From Limnanthes douglasii subsp. nivea (lineage: Eukaryota; Streptophyta; Magnoliopsida; Brassicales; Limnanthaceae): DNA of 64,000 nucleotides. Below the pieces are notes generated by a model, which saw only the letters and a list, made by a program, of their open reading frames with translations, made no database searches and had not been told where the DNA came from. The DNA is taken from assembly GCA_036936605.1 (NCBI GenBank), contig JAUPFV010000003.1:150320997-150384996 (forward strand), in the 5' to 3' direction. A program made the translations under genes and the position numbers. This document shows positions 23,691 to 35,681 of this stretch, one piece after another (positions within the stretch are counted from its first letter, which is position 1; every line of letters begins with the position of its first letter).

Positions 23691-24255
23691 TTTTGTCCTT
23701 GTCTAATCAGAATATCTCTTTTTGTATTGTAACCACTCGATCTCAATGACAAAGAGTTCTTCCTTTTTATGTTGTTGTTATTTTACATATTATCCGATGC
23801 TAAATACCAAATAAATACAAAATCTTAATAAAAAATAACAAGTACTGTTTTCTTTGAAAAAATATGAATGTGTTGTTAAGCTTGAATAGCTCATCAAAAT
23901 TCTCAAGTGAGTTTTTAAACATCCACTTCGAAATACCAAATGTATAGTGGTTATAAAATATGGTTATTTCTTCGAAAAGTGTTATAAACACTTCGGAATA
24001 TCCTACCCTTAACTAATCTCAAAGGTGATTAGTCTTTGATGATTTGTTAAGATAGTGTCTAAATAAATGTAAGCAACCATTGGAAAAAAACGAACTTTAT
24101 TAATAAAGTTGAATATGTACATGTATATGATGCCTCATTAAAACCTTCATGGGCCAACAGGGTAGGAAAGAGTGCACCATTCAAAACAAAAATTCCAAAG
24201 TACAAACACATGTCTACTCGAAATAAAGCTTCAAATGCTGAATATTCCATGGATG
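23691..24255. other. spacer between pol and the antisense gene in copy A
   Basis: Non-coding part of copy A. It contains, on the minus strand, the block AAGGTTTTAATGAGGC that also follows pol in copies B and D (31160 and 61080), so it is an element feature and not host DNA. Confidence 0.6.
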
Positions 24256-24259
24256 TTGT

Positions 24260-27200
24260 AACATCATCCCCTCGAAATCACAAAGACGATAAGATCCAGG
24301 CTTAACTCTTTCAATAACTGTATAAGGCCCTTCCTAGTTCGGAGCCATTTTGCCGAGGCTCTTTTCCTTTATGTGTAGAAAACATTTTCGCAACACTTTA
24401 TCACCTTCTTTAAATTCTCTTATTTTCAGCTTCGAATCAAATCTACTTCTCATAAGAGTTTGATAATGTATGGTATTCAAATAAGCTCGAACCCTTTTTT
24501 CTTTAATCAGATCCAAATTTCCCCTTCGATTTTCATCATTAAATCTTTTAGAATATTGAGATACTCTAAAAGATGACATCATAGATTTAATAGGGCTAAC
24601 TGCATCCATACCATATGCCAAAGCAAAAGAGTCTCTTTTGTAGCCTCTCTTGGAGTTGTTCGATAAGCCCAAAGTACCTTTTGCAAATAATTTGGCCATT
24701 TTCCTGCTGCCCCTAATAGATTCTTCTTCAAGCCATCTAAAATTGTTCTATTTGTCACTTCCACTTACCCATTAGCTTGAGGATGAAAGGGCGTCGAAAA
24801 AATTGCTGAATCCCTTTAGAAGTACAGAATGCATCCCTTTCCCTATTGTCAAATTGAAGACCATTATCTGTTGTAATTTTCCGAGGAATCCCAAATCGAA
24901 AACAGATATTATTCACAATAAATTTGATGACATCCTTTACTTTTGTGCTTGATAGCGGTTCTGCTTCCGCCTACTTTGTAAAATAATCTACCGCCATAAT
25001 TATCATTTGCCTTCCCCCTGAAGCCATCGGCAAAGGTCCTACCGAATCAATTCCCCAGCTATCAAATGGTATCGCCTCAGATATAGACATGAGCGGTACT
25101 GCTGGTCTGTGAATAACATTAGCAAAACTCTGACAAGTATCATAACCTCAGACTAAATTCTTAGGGTCGTTCATGATTGTAGGCCAATAAAACCCTGCGA
25201 GTAAAACTCTTCGCGATAAAGCTTTAAACCCATAATGAGCTGACTTTTCTCCATCATGCAACTCTTATAATACTTCTTGTGATTCTTGCTTGCCTAAACA
25301 TCATAGCAATGGTCTGCTTAATGCCATTTTATATAAAATTCCATCCAGAACTATATATCCAAAAGCTTTACCCCTTAATATTTTAGCCAATTGAGAATCA
25401 TCTGACAATAATCCTTGGGTCAAAAACTTAAAAATATCTGATCGCCAATCGCGTCGGCTTTCATCAGTGCTATAATTTCACATTGGCCAGGTTGAGCAAC
25501 AATTGAAGGATTCTCTTGTAGAAAAATCCAAGGATATTCTTCCTTGTAAGAAACATTTTCTAAATAATCATCCACCATGTTACTTCCTCGCCCGATATAT
25601 TCCACAACCACATTTTCAAACAGAAGCATTAAATTCCGAAGCCCCCGAAAATATAAAATCAAACGATCCTTCCTTGCTTCAGAAAACCCAGATACTTGAT
25701 TCGCCAATAACTGAGAATCCGTTTCCAAACGTACTGAAGTCACCTTACAAATTTTTGCCAATCTCAAACCTGCCAAAGCAGCTTCGTACTCAGCTTCATT
25801 GTTTGAAGCATGAAAACCGAATTTAATTTATTGGACCATTATTTCCCCCGTCGGAGCTATCAATTGAAATCCAACACTACACCCTGAAATACTGGACCCT
25901 CCATCTGTTCGAACAATCCACTTCGAATCTATAGGCAGAACTTTTGTGCTTTCTTCCTCATCCGTTCTACTTGGGTGGAACCCCAAAAACAAATCAGCCA
26001 AGGCCTGCGCTTTAATCGTTGTTCGAGGTGTAAAGAAAATATCATAGTCTCCCAACTCCACTGACCATTTGGTCATCCTCCCCGAAATATCAGGTCGTTG
26101 TAATACATTTTTTAAGGGGAATGAAGTTCGGACTTCTATAATATGAGCTTGAAAATATAGACGTATCTTTCTAGCAGCAATCACCAATGCTAAAGCCAGC
26201 TTCTCCAACTTCATATACCTTTTTTCCGCTGCCACCAGACTTTTATTGACGTAATACATCGGCTTTGGAATTCTTGAATCTTCACTAATTAACACTGCGC
26301 TGAGTGCAAAATCCGATACGGCGATGTACAAGAATAACTTCTCCCCATTTCGAGGCTTTGTTAATACTTCTGGTGACGACAACAAATTTTTAATGCTTGT
26401 GAACGCTGCTTCGCATTCCAACGTCCATTCAAACCTGTTAGGTCCTTGTAACACTTGAAAGAAAGAAAGCATTTATCAGAAAATTGTGAAATAAATCGAT
26501 TAAGTGCTGCTAACCGTCCTGTCAATATTTGCACTTCTTTAACTGATCCATGTGAATTCATTGTTATCAAAGCCTTTAATTGTTCTCGGGCGGCTTCTAT
26601 TCCTTTTTCGCTAATAATAAAACCCAAGAATTTCCCCGATCGAACTCCGAAGGTACATTTTTCCGGATTTAGCTTCAACCTGATTGCTCTTAGATTCAAA
26701 AAAACTTCTTGTAGATCATCAAGATGCACCTCCTCCCTTGAAATTTTCACTACCATATCGTCTATATATACCTCCATATTTCTTCCGATCTGTATAGCAA
26801 AAGCTTTATTCATTAATCTCTGATTAGTGGCCCCAGCATTCTTCAATCCAAAGGGCATCACCCTATAACAATGGAGGCCTCTATCAGTTATAAAAGTCGT
26901 GCACTCTTGATTCTTCGGATCCACCTAGATCTGATTATACCCTGCGAAAGCATCCATAAAAGTCAAAATTTTATTGCCTGAAGTGGAATCAATCAACTGG
27001 TCAATTCGAGGAACAGGAAATGGATCTTTGGGGCAAGCTCTATTCAAATCTGTAAAATCTACACACATCCTCCATTTCCCATTCTTATTTTTAACTAATA
27101 CCGGATTCCCAGTCCACAAAAGATATTGAGATTCCCTTATGTGTCCGACCTTAGACAACCGATCCACTTCTGCAACAATTGCTTCCATTTTTTCCGATGA

Positions 27201-29965
27201 AAATGCTCTTCTTTTTTGAATTACTTGTTTGACCTTCAGATCTATGGCCAAGCTATGCCAGATTACTTCGATAGATACTTCTGTTACATCTTCCGTCTTC
27301 CAAGCGTAGAGATCCAAATTCTGAGACAAAAAATTAAACAGTTGTTGGCGTAGATTAGGGGTCAATAAAGTTCCAATCCGAAGCACTTTTCCTTCTGAAA
27401 AAGTAAACTCCTTTATTTCTTCACTCACTGTTAAAGACCCCGGAGTTTCCCTCGGATCGTCAACCCTTTCTTCCAACTCCGAGGGAACCTTTTCTAACTT
27501 CCATTCTCGCATCATATGTCCACTGCTGGATCCTCGGACCCGAAGCGAAGTGGCATAACACTCTCTGGAAACCTTTTGATCGCCCCGAACCACTCCAACT
27601 CTGTCTCCAACTACATATTTAAAACACTGATGAACTGTTGAAACCACCCCATACATTCTTGAAAGCCACGATCTTCCAAAAATAGCTTTATAACTTGTGG
27701 GACAGTCCACCACCACAAAAAATACTTGAACCTTTTTCTTGAATGGTCCTTTCCCCAAACTAACTTCTCCCTTGAATTCGCTAACAACATGAGCTGTTAC
27801 ACCCGTAAATCCAATAATAGTACGATCCGATTGAGTAATTCGAGGAGGATTTGTCATCGTATCATAGGTGGACTTAAAAAGAACATTAGCAGAACTGCCA
27901 GTGTCAATCAGTACACGTCGAATTTTGACGCCAGCCACCTCAGCTCAAATTACCACAGCATCCTCATGTGGTCCTGCAGTCCTTCTCAAATCATCCTCAT
28001 CAAACAAAATGAAGGGAATGTCTTTCTTTCCATACAAATGCGTTGACATCCTCCCTTCAATTTGAGTTGTCAAGTTAACAACATGCCTTTTCCTTGAGCT
28101 GTCCGAATTTCCAGTCATTGATTCGCCCCCAAAAATTGCTAACGATTCAAAAAACTTGCATGATTCCCGAGCATGTCCCTTTTCTACAGAAAAATCCCCA
28201 ACAGGCTCCTCCACTGCCATCAGAAGCAACCTATTCAGATCCTTTTCGATATATTCATTAGAAGCATCAAATGACTCAACCTGTGAATCCATAATCATCA
28301 AATTCTCAGCTGGTTGTGCAGCCTTCGAAGTTGATGCACCATTATTCTTCGATGCACTTCCATGTGACTTCACATAAGTCAAGAGCTTCCCATTCTCAAT
28401 CAAATATTGGATTTCTTTTTTCAAGGTAATACAATCATTTGTATCATGCCCAATATCATCATGATACCTACAAAATTTATTATTCCTTTCTTCCCTCAGT
28501 CGGATGATAGGAGCTGGTTTCCTAAAATTCACAGAATTCTTAGTTTTATCCCAAATGATAGAAATACTCTCTGTCAAATCAACATAATACTATGGCCTAA
28601 CCCATGTATTCAGCCTGGGCATGTTGTAATTTTTGGATGAACTGTGGTTCGAATATCCACCACTCTGAGAAGGAAAATTGCTGTTATTTTGCCTCGACTG
28701 CTGATTATTCCCATTATCATTATTATTTCCATCAGAGGGTTGCCCCTGATTATTGGCTGCCTGTCCCGAATTCTTCGAAGTATTAATTGGTGCACCTTGG
28801 ACTCTACTAGACTCTTCAACCTTAATTTGATCCTCGACTTGAGCCATTAACGCTCCAAAAGTCAAAGCCCTTCTCTTTGTCGTCTCATTATCCAGATCCC
28901 CTGGCAACAAACCCTGGCGAAAAGCGGCCATCGCCACATTTTCTTCACAGTTATCCAAACTTGCTTTGGTTAATACAAATCTCTTGGTATAGTATTTCAA
29001 TTTCTCTCTTGGTGCATGCTTGCACAGGATAACTGTATCACCATTAGCTCTCATCTCATTGCTTCCAACAAACTGCCTTCGGAAAGCAGTATAAAAATCT
29101 CTGAAATTTAAAATTGACCCTCTCGGAATCCTGTTGTACCATTTGAGAGCTGTTACTTTAAAAATTTGAGAAAAAGCACGAAACATAAGTCAGTCGTCAT
29201 CCTAGAAATTCATCATATAATTTTTTAATTGTTCGATGTAATAATCGAGATCTTGCATCCCATCGAACTTTTCAACCTTCGAAATATCAAAATGCTTCGG
29301 AAGCGTCATAGAGAAAATTTCATCTGTTAATGGAGAGTTCCTCCAATCAACACCTTAAACACATTGATCATCGGCCCCCATTGTGACATACAAATTCCTA
29401 TCGGTTTCAGCATATTGATTCGAAGGATTTCCTTCATGCCAAATTGATCAAGGAGCATTCTTAGACTTGATCTCCTTTTTATACCTCCTCGAATAATCTC
29501 TTTCTGATTATCCTTTCGAAGAACTTCTATGCCTTTTAAATCCTAAAGCGTAACTTTATACTTCCTCATCACTAGAGGTTATCATTTTTTGCTTATCTTT
29601 CTTGTCCTTTCGAGATGAATATCTCTCTTTAGGAGACACAAAGCGTGTTTTTTTTTATGCTCGGACTTAGCATGTCTGTCATCAAAAGATCGATATGACT
29701 GACCTTCCACATCGGGTTTTTTCATTTTTTGCCTAACTTCAGATCTGATTCTAGTAGAAAGTATCTCTTGCTCCCTTCGTTCATATTTTTCATTCAAAAT
29801 ATTGATTTTATCAAGAAGTTGATTCATTCTTGTCTCAAAATCAGATCGAACTTGAACTGGAGACGATCCATCAGTTCTATTCCCATCAGTCCCATTCTTT
29901 TACAAATAATCTCATACCGTTTCTATCGCTGATTGAAGCGTAGGATTATTATTTTCAAGATTCAT
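24260..29965 (-). pseudogene. gag-pol of Gypsy copy A, multiply disrupted
   Basis: Gag starts about 29965 (MNLENNNPTLQ). The capsid-like gag domain is at 29186-28700 (ALKWYNRIPRG, RRQFVGSNEM). A knuckle-like CRYHDDIGHDTNDC follows near 28470. Protease has LIDTGSSANVLF (about 27912-27880). RT shows FTDLNRACPKDPFPVPR and YIDDMVV, RNase H shows VRTDGGSSISGC, and integrase ends near 24330 (FKEGDKVLRKCF, KSLGKMAP). Stops interrupt one frame at 28588, 27942 and 26925, and frameshifts separate RT, RNase H and integrase. Not functional. Confidence 0.9.
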
Positions 29966-30043
29966 CTTATGAATTTTAGTCAAAGAATACCACTGAATAG
30001 TACCACTTTTGAACATAATAAGCTACTGTTTTTCGTGTTCAAA

Positions 30044-30061
30044 TCCCCAGTGGAGTCGCCA
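30044..30061 (-). other. primer-binding site of Gypsy copy A
   Basis: On the minus strand TGGCGACTCCACTGGGGA follows the LTR end after three bases. The TGG start matches the CCA tail of a tRNA. The matching site in D (55314-55331) is similar but not identical. I do not assign the tRNA. Confidence 0.7.
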
Positions 30062-30064
30062 ATT

Positions 30065-30248
30065 TAATAAGGTTTTGATCTGCTAAGGTAAATTGCTATA
30101 GAGAAATTCTAGAGAGAGAAAGTTCTTAAGAGTTTTTAGAGAGAGAAAATACAAGTACAAATGAGTTTCAAGTAAAAGTGTTCAACTTCTTTATTAGAAC
30201 ATTCTGGTCCTTTATATAGAGGAGCCAAGACTTAGTCTCAAACTGAAT
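30065..30248 (-). repeat. truncated 5' LTR of Gypsy copy A
   Basis: It matches the first 185 or so plus-strand bases of the 3' LTR (19776 on), including the TAGAGAGAGAAA and CCTTTATATA blocks, then stops abruptly at about AAACTGAAT where copy B integrase sequence begins. The U3 end is missing. Confidence 0.85.
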
Positions 30249-30283
30249 CTAAGGCGATACCATTCGATAAATAGGGAATTGAT

Positions 30284-31027
30284 TTGGTGGGACCTTTTCC
30301 GATGGCCTCTTGGGGAAGGCAAATGATAATTGTAGAGGTGGATTATTTTACGAAGTTGGCAGAAGCAGAACCGCTATCAGGTACAAAAGCAAAGGATGTT
30401 ATCAAATTTATTATGAATAATATTTGTTGTCGATTTGGGATTCCTCGGAAAATTACAACAGATAATGGCCCTCAGTTTAATAACCATAAAATTGCTGCAT
30501 TCTGTACTTCTAAAGGGATTCAACAATGTTTTTCGACGCCCTTTCATCCTCAAGCTAATGGACAGGTTGAAGTGACAAATAGAACGATTTTAGATGGCTT
30601 AAAGAAGAATCTATCGGGGGCAGCAGAAAAATGGCCAAATTATTTGCAAGAGGTGCTTTGGGCTTATCGAACAACTCCAAGAGAGGCTACAAAAGAGAAT
30701 CCTTTTGCTTTGGCATATGGTATGGATGCAGTTACTCCTATTGAATCTAAGATGTCATCTTTTAGAATAACTCAATATTCTGAAAGATTTAATGATGAAA
30801 TTCGAAGGGCAAATGTCGATTTGATTGAGGAAAAAAGGGTTCGAGCTTATTTGAATACAATACATGATCAAACTCTCATGAGAAGTAGATATGATTCGAA
30901 GCTAAAAAGAAGAGAATTTAAAGAATGGGATAAAGTGTTGCGAAAATTTTTCCTACACACGAAGGAAAAGAGCCTCGGAAAAATGGCTCCAAACTTGGAA
31001 GGGCCTTATACAGTATCGTCCTTGTGA
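30284..31027 (+). pseudogene. integrase fragment of Gypsy copy B
   Basis: The catalytic core reads VDYFTKLAEAEPLS (first Asp), TDNGPQFNNHKIAAF (second Asp) and QANGQVEVTNR (Glu). It continues with [21 protein letters not shown] and the C-terminal domain FKEWDKVLRKFFLHTKEKSL. The N-terminal zinc finger is lost at the truncation. The end is cut short by an internal deletion of about 30 bases relative to copy A near 31015, creating an early stop. Of the Gypsy copies here it has the longest uninterrupted integrase frame. Confidence 0.9.
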
Positions 31028-31680
31028 TTTCGAGGGGAGGATGCTGCAGCATCCATGGAATATTCAGCACTTGAAGTTTTATTGGGAGTAGACATGTGTT
31101 TGTACTTTGTAATTTTTGTTTTGAATGGCGCACTCTTTCCTACCCTGTTGGCCCAGGAAGGTTTTAATGAGGCGTCATATACATGTACATATTCAACTTT
31201 ATCAATAAATTTTGCTTTTTGGCCAATAGTTGTTTACATTTATTTGGACACTATCTTAAAAAATAATCAAAGACTGATCACCTTTGAGATTAGTTAAGGG
31301 TAGGATATTCCGAAGTGTTTATAACAGTTTTCGAAGAAATAACCATGTTTTATAACCACTATACATTTGGTATTTTGAAGTGGATGTTTAAAAACTCACT
31401 TGATAATTTTGATGACTAATCAAGCTTAACAACACATTCATATGTTTTCGAAGAGGTATGGTACTTGTTAATTTATATTAAGGATTATGGTACTTGTTAA
31501 TTTTAAAAGTGGTAAGTTCATATTATTAAGACTTTGCAATTATTTTATATTTAACATCGAATAATATGTGGGAAAATGGTAACATAAAAAGGAAGAACTC
31601 TTTCTCATTCAGATTAAGTTGTTATAGTATAAAAAGGAATATTCATATTAGTCAAAGACAAAAAAAACTGAAGGGGTAGC
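31028..31680. other. spacer between pol and antisense gene in copy B
   Basis: It matches the copy A spacer (minus strand 24255-23691), including AAGGTTTTAATGAGGC. No gene. Confidence 0.6.
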
Positions 31681-33231
31681 TAGCCGATTAGTCAGAAGAT
31701 TCTTCTTCTTCGGATCACTCGTCCTCTGAAGATGATGAACTGGGAACAGGGTCGAATGCTTCGCCGGGAGGTTTTTCTTCAGGAATATCGTTCCAAAAAT
31801 GTGTAAGATTTATTTTTTGATAGAAAGCATGGAGTTCTCGAATGAGAAGAATGGTTGCATCTTCTTTTCCGACCTGAATAGCTGTTTGCATATTTTTTGA
31901 AAGCTCAGCTTCAGCAGAAGTTACAGCAGCAACTTTTCTGCTTTGAAATTCTTCTTCAATTTCTCTATTTCATCGGTCCACTATTTATTTTTTGCTTCGC
32001 AAAGATTTAGAGAATTTTGAAGTGTGGTAGAGTTGGACTTTTCAATATTCAATTCGGCAACATGCTTGGCTTTGAGTTTTTTCATTTTGTCTTCATGAGA
32101 CTTTGTCAACAGCTCTGTTTCAACCATATGCTTAATCCGAAGATGATCTTTTATACAGAGAGCGCCTTTTATCAGCTCGGATCTAGCAATCTCATAACCA
32201 TAAAATTGTTCGACTACATTGTTGTGCAAAGTCTCCCTAAATTTCTTTTTAGCCTCATAAGATTCCTTATGGTAAACCATATCATTAACCAGCTATTTGA
32301 GATGATCTTGAGAGGCTTCGATTTGAGAGGCAATAGTTTTTGCAGCAGCATCAAGATCGGAAAATGGTTGAAGATCAATAACAATTGCAAGATTTGGAGG
32401 AGGGCTGCGAAATTCCGATGTGCTAGCCTCTTGAATCATATTTAGAGTTCCTGGAAGCTCTTTAACTGGAGTAGGCCTTCTGAAATCAAGCATATGATTT
32501 TAGATGACATGAATAACTGGGTCTTCTTCACCAGCAAACGCTTCTGTGTTTTTAAAATCGATAAACATGTTTGGATCGAAGCTTGTATGAGCGTGATAAA
32601 CGGTAGGCGAATAGTCGGTAATGACAATCACAGGATTGTCTTGGTTGGAATGCTCTTCGGTCGAATGAATTTGGGGTTGTTGTTGTTGGTTTTCAGCAGC
32701 ATTATCTTCGTGTTCATCAACCAGGTTGTACGAATTGATTTTCCTTTGTTTTTTTTCTTTCCGAAGGAATCAGAAGATGTTTTATTTTTCTTCGACAAGT
32801 TTTCTTGAGTCTTTCCTTCTTCGATTGGTGAAAGAGGTTATTCTGCAACTTTTCATTTTCGACGCTTTGGCTTCGAGGGTGTGGAAGGGTTAGCACCAGA
32901 TGTGCTAACTTCTTTTTTGCCCTTCCTTTCTTTGGTGATTTTTTCTTTTTTCTTTTTCGGCAGATGACTATCCGATCAGTTGCGTACAGGGAGAAAAACT
33001 TTGAAGTCGGGCTGAGGAATTCGTTGGCATACAAGCTTTGGATCTGGATCAGAAAATAAATCTTTAGGAGCCAGCCCACATTCCTTGATTGGAAACATAT
33101 GGCATTGAAGAAAATTGATGGGTTGAAAGGCAGTATGAAAGGCATTATTCCATTCATTTTTAGCCCATGCAGTCAGCTTTTGGAATATCTCCTTAGCAGC
33201 TTCTCGACGAGTGGAGTAACGCTTCGAAATT

Positions 33232-33313
33232 CTAGTATAAAACAACATGATAAAATGTTAAAAGATAAGAAAATAAAATATGTATTAAAAGGTAAATATT
33301 TTAAGAAACTTAC
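33232..33313 (-). other. intron in the antisense gene of copy B
   Basis: Minus-strand donor AGCAATC|GTAAGTTTC and acceptor TTATACTAG|AATTTCG, at the same position as in copies A and C. Confidence 0.8.
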
Positions 33314-33810
33314 GATTGCTTCTCCAAACCATAGTTAACTTCGAAGGATTATCTTCGGAAATTGGTTTTCCATTCTCCCAAGCCCCGAGGATGAAAACAA
33401 ACCTTTGTTTTCAGAATTTATCAGCCTCTAGAAGATCATCAATGATTTTAAGGTCATCCATCAATGTGAGATAATAGAATGGAAGCTTCGGACCTTTTGA
33501 AAGCTGAGTCAGTGAAATGGAATCTTTGATGGTGATCGGTATTTTGGATATGTGAGATGCCATGATCAATGACATGAGGGTGAACCATTGATTTGGAGTC
33601 ACCTTGGTAGGGTACAAGCTAAGGGCTTCGAAGTACTCTACAATCATCGGATCTAGTGGAAATCGAAGACCCCAGTTGATGATTTCTGGGTATACCACTA
33701 GCTCATCATCCTTGCAGTCGAGGGGAGTTTCTCCTTCCTTTGGCAGTCGAAGGGTGATATTTTCTCCCATTCCCCATTGCTTCTTAAAGGAAGAGGCTTG
33801 GTTTTCTCTG

Positions 33811-33812
<2 letters not shown>

Positions 33813-33857
<45 letters not shown>
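33813..33857. repeat. (AT)n microsatellite inside the copy B antisense gene
   Basis: About 22 AT units. The matching place in copy A (about 21490-21506) has only a short TA run, so the repeat has expanded in B and encodes a Tyr-Ile run. Confidence 0.9.
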
Positions 33858-33859
<2 letters not shown>

Positions 33860-34661
33860 ACCTTCTTCAAGGCGATAATATATTTGCTCTTGAGGTTTTT
33901 AAAATTCCTCCCAATTTTTGCTCTTTCCTCCTCGAAAATAGAGTAGATGTCAGCTTCTTCTTGAGATTCGACCTCATCATTGGATTTCATAGCTTTCGAG
34001 TCGACTTCATTTATTTTGGAAGTTCCTTCTCGAGGGTCTTGAGAAGTTGAAATGTTTACTTCTGTAAGAGGGTTAACAGTTCGAATTATCTCTTCTATCA
34101 CTTCTCTCTGAAGGGGATCGTTAGTAGTGTTTTTCGAAGGAGAGAGAGTTCGAATGATTGTTGATTCATCTCCCATGGCGATGAAGGTATTTTTTGGTTT
34201 GGTTGAAGAATATTTTTCTAAGAAAGGGTTATTCGCTTTCAGTTTCAGAGGAGAAACTTTGCTTTGAGTTGAGGAAGTTCGAGGAGGTTTAGGGCCTGAG
34301 ATTCTAGATGACATTTGTTCTTCAATTTTGAGAGAACGAGAAAGCTTTGGAACTTTGGTAGGATCGAAATTACCGTAGTAAAATGTCTTAGTTGTAGTTC
34401 TAATTGAGCCACTTCAAATTAACCCTACTCTTCGATATTTTTTGGCTCTTTGCGTTATACAAAAATAGTCGTAAGATCCGAACACCAGGTTGCTGTCAGT
34501 ATCAGGAATGAGTTTATCGAAGAAGATGAAGATTTATCGGAAGATTCGGGTTTTTCGGTGAGAATTATGGGAATAGGGGAGGAGTTGAAGGTAGTCAAAA
34601 AAGCTCGGACTTCTCTCTAAAGTGTTTTTGTGTAAATAGAGTTGAAATGAGAGATAAGTGG

Positions 34662-34669
34662 TATTTATA
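34662..34669 (-). promoter_or_regulatory. TATA-like box for the antisense gene of copy B
   Basis: TATAAATA on the minus strand in a block nearly identical to that of copy A (20607-20614). Confidence 0.55.
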
Positions 34670-35166
34670 CTGAAATAGGTGAAAATGTGTGAAGATGGAT
34701 AGACCCATTTGGCTATAGGTTGTAATATAAATCATTGGGTGGGTTGATTGTTCAACACTTGTCAGGTTTACGTCACAGATGAATATAACCGTTACACACA
34801 TGTAACCGTTACATTCGAGGGATGATTATCTACATATTACATAGAGGCAATTTTTATTTGAAGTGATTACAACGATTCTTTTGGTTATTATTCGAGGTTA
34901 TTTTTTGGTTACTATTCGAGGTTATTTTTCGATTGATTCGAATATGTTTTTGAGATTCTTTCGAATAGGTTTTTAAGAATTTATAGCTTGTATATATACT
35001 TCGAATAGTAGTGTGAGTTAACAACTTCGAATAGTTTTTTTTAAGCATGACAGGTTGATCATTCGAAGACAATGGCTTCGAATGGCAGGTTGACAATTCG
35101 AAGATAAACGGTTTCGAAGACTTTTTAGTTCTCATTCATTTACTGACATGAGAACTAGGGGGGCTT

Positions 35167-35640
35167 ACCGAATACTTTCCTAGCCGAATCACCCCCCCTC
35201 CCTCCCCAGTTGACACTCCGATGACTCTTGTTAATGACTGTGAATCCATATTTAAACATCCACAAGGAAAAGATGAAACCATACCTTCCACAAGGAACAC
35301 AACTGATCTATCAACTATTCCTTGACAAAAGGTGCAGAGTAAAAAATCAAAGAAAATTGCGAGGCGCGGAGTGCCCATAAACTCATCGGTTGATAAATGA
35401 AGCTCCTCAGGGGCCTATGTGGGCATGCAGATCGAGACGAATCACTCTCACGACTTTGAAGACTTTATTTCGCTTATATGCGCATTATCTACTCACATGT
35501 TAGATTTCTTTTGACTTATTGAAGTACTCAGTTTTCCTGATTTTATTTGTGAAGTCCATTAGTGACTTATACTCTACTGGGAGGTCTTAGGACTCCCTAG
35601 ATGATTGTAATTTTATACATCATATATATAAAACACCACA
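35167..35640. other. unassigned DNA between copies B and C
   Basis: It starts right after the copy B polypurine tract and ends where fragment C begins. I see no LTR, gene or repeat. An 80-codon minus-strand frame (35136-35378) has no known features. Confidence 0.45.
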
Positions 35641-35681
35641 TTTACCTGGAAAAAAAATATGGTGACTTTTGTGGTGCTCAC

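Larger units (their letters stand above)
19776..30248 (-). mobile_element. Ty3/Gypsy retrotransposon copy A (Tat-like), nearly complete but dead
   Basis: Order along the minus strand: partial 5' LTR (30248-30065), primer-binding site, gag from about 29965, protease, reverse transcriptase, RNase H, integrase to about 24260, a spacer, an antisense gene (plus strand, 20607-23690), polypurine tract and 3' LTR. A long region between pol and the 3' LTR with a gene on the opposite strand is a known trait of Tat-lineage Gypsy elements (Grande, RIRE2, Retand type). The 5' LTR is cut at about 30248, where copy B joins in opposite orientation. Confidence 0.85.
31690..34600 (-). pseudogene. antisense gene of Gypsy copy B
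   Basis: Homolog of the copy A antisense gene, reading on the minus strand. The N-terminal Ser/Lys-rich part is at 34314-33784. The conserved middle domain is at 33770-33411 (INWGLRFPLDPMIVEYFEAL, then LMDDLKIIDDLLEADKF), better preserved than in A. Intron at 33313-33232. A basic linker and coiled coil follow (32493-31981), and an acidic Ser/Glu tail is near 31720. The start ATG region used in A is deleted here. Several stops and frameshifts (32970, 32716, 32292, 31979) and an expanded AT repeat near 33813-33855 make it a pseudogene. Confidence 0.75.
30249..35166 (+). mobile_element. Ty3/Gypsy copy B, both ends truncated, opposite to copy A
   Basis: It begins inside integrase (AGGCGATACCATTCGATA equals the copy A region at about 25077) and runs through the integrase end, the spacer, the antisense gene (minus strand) and the polypurine tract. 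Similarity to copy A ends at about 35166, at the polypurine tract/LTR boundary, and no LTR follows. It has no gag, protease, RT or LTR. Together with A's 20134-25077 it makes an inverted repeat with arms of about 4.9 kb. Confidence 0.85.

Noticed and set aside
31055..31297. 80-codon frame after copy B integrase
   Set aside because: Conserved between A and B only because the element spacer is conserved as DNA; no protein character beyond the end of pol.
35136..35378. 80-codon minus-strand frame between copies B and C
   Set aside because: It runs across the end of copy B into unassigned DNA and has no family resemblance.
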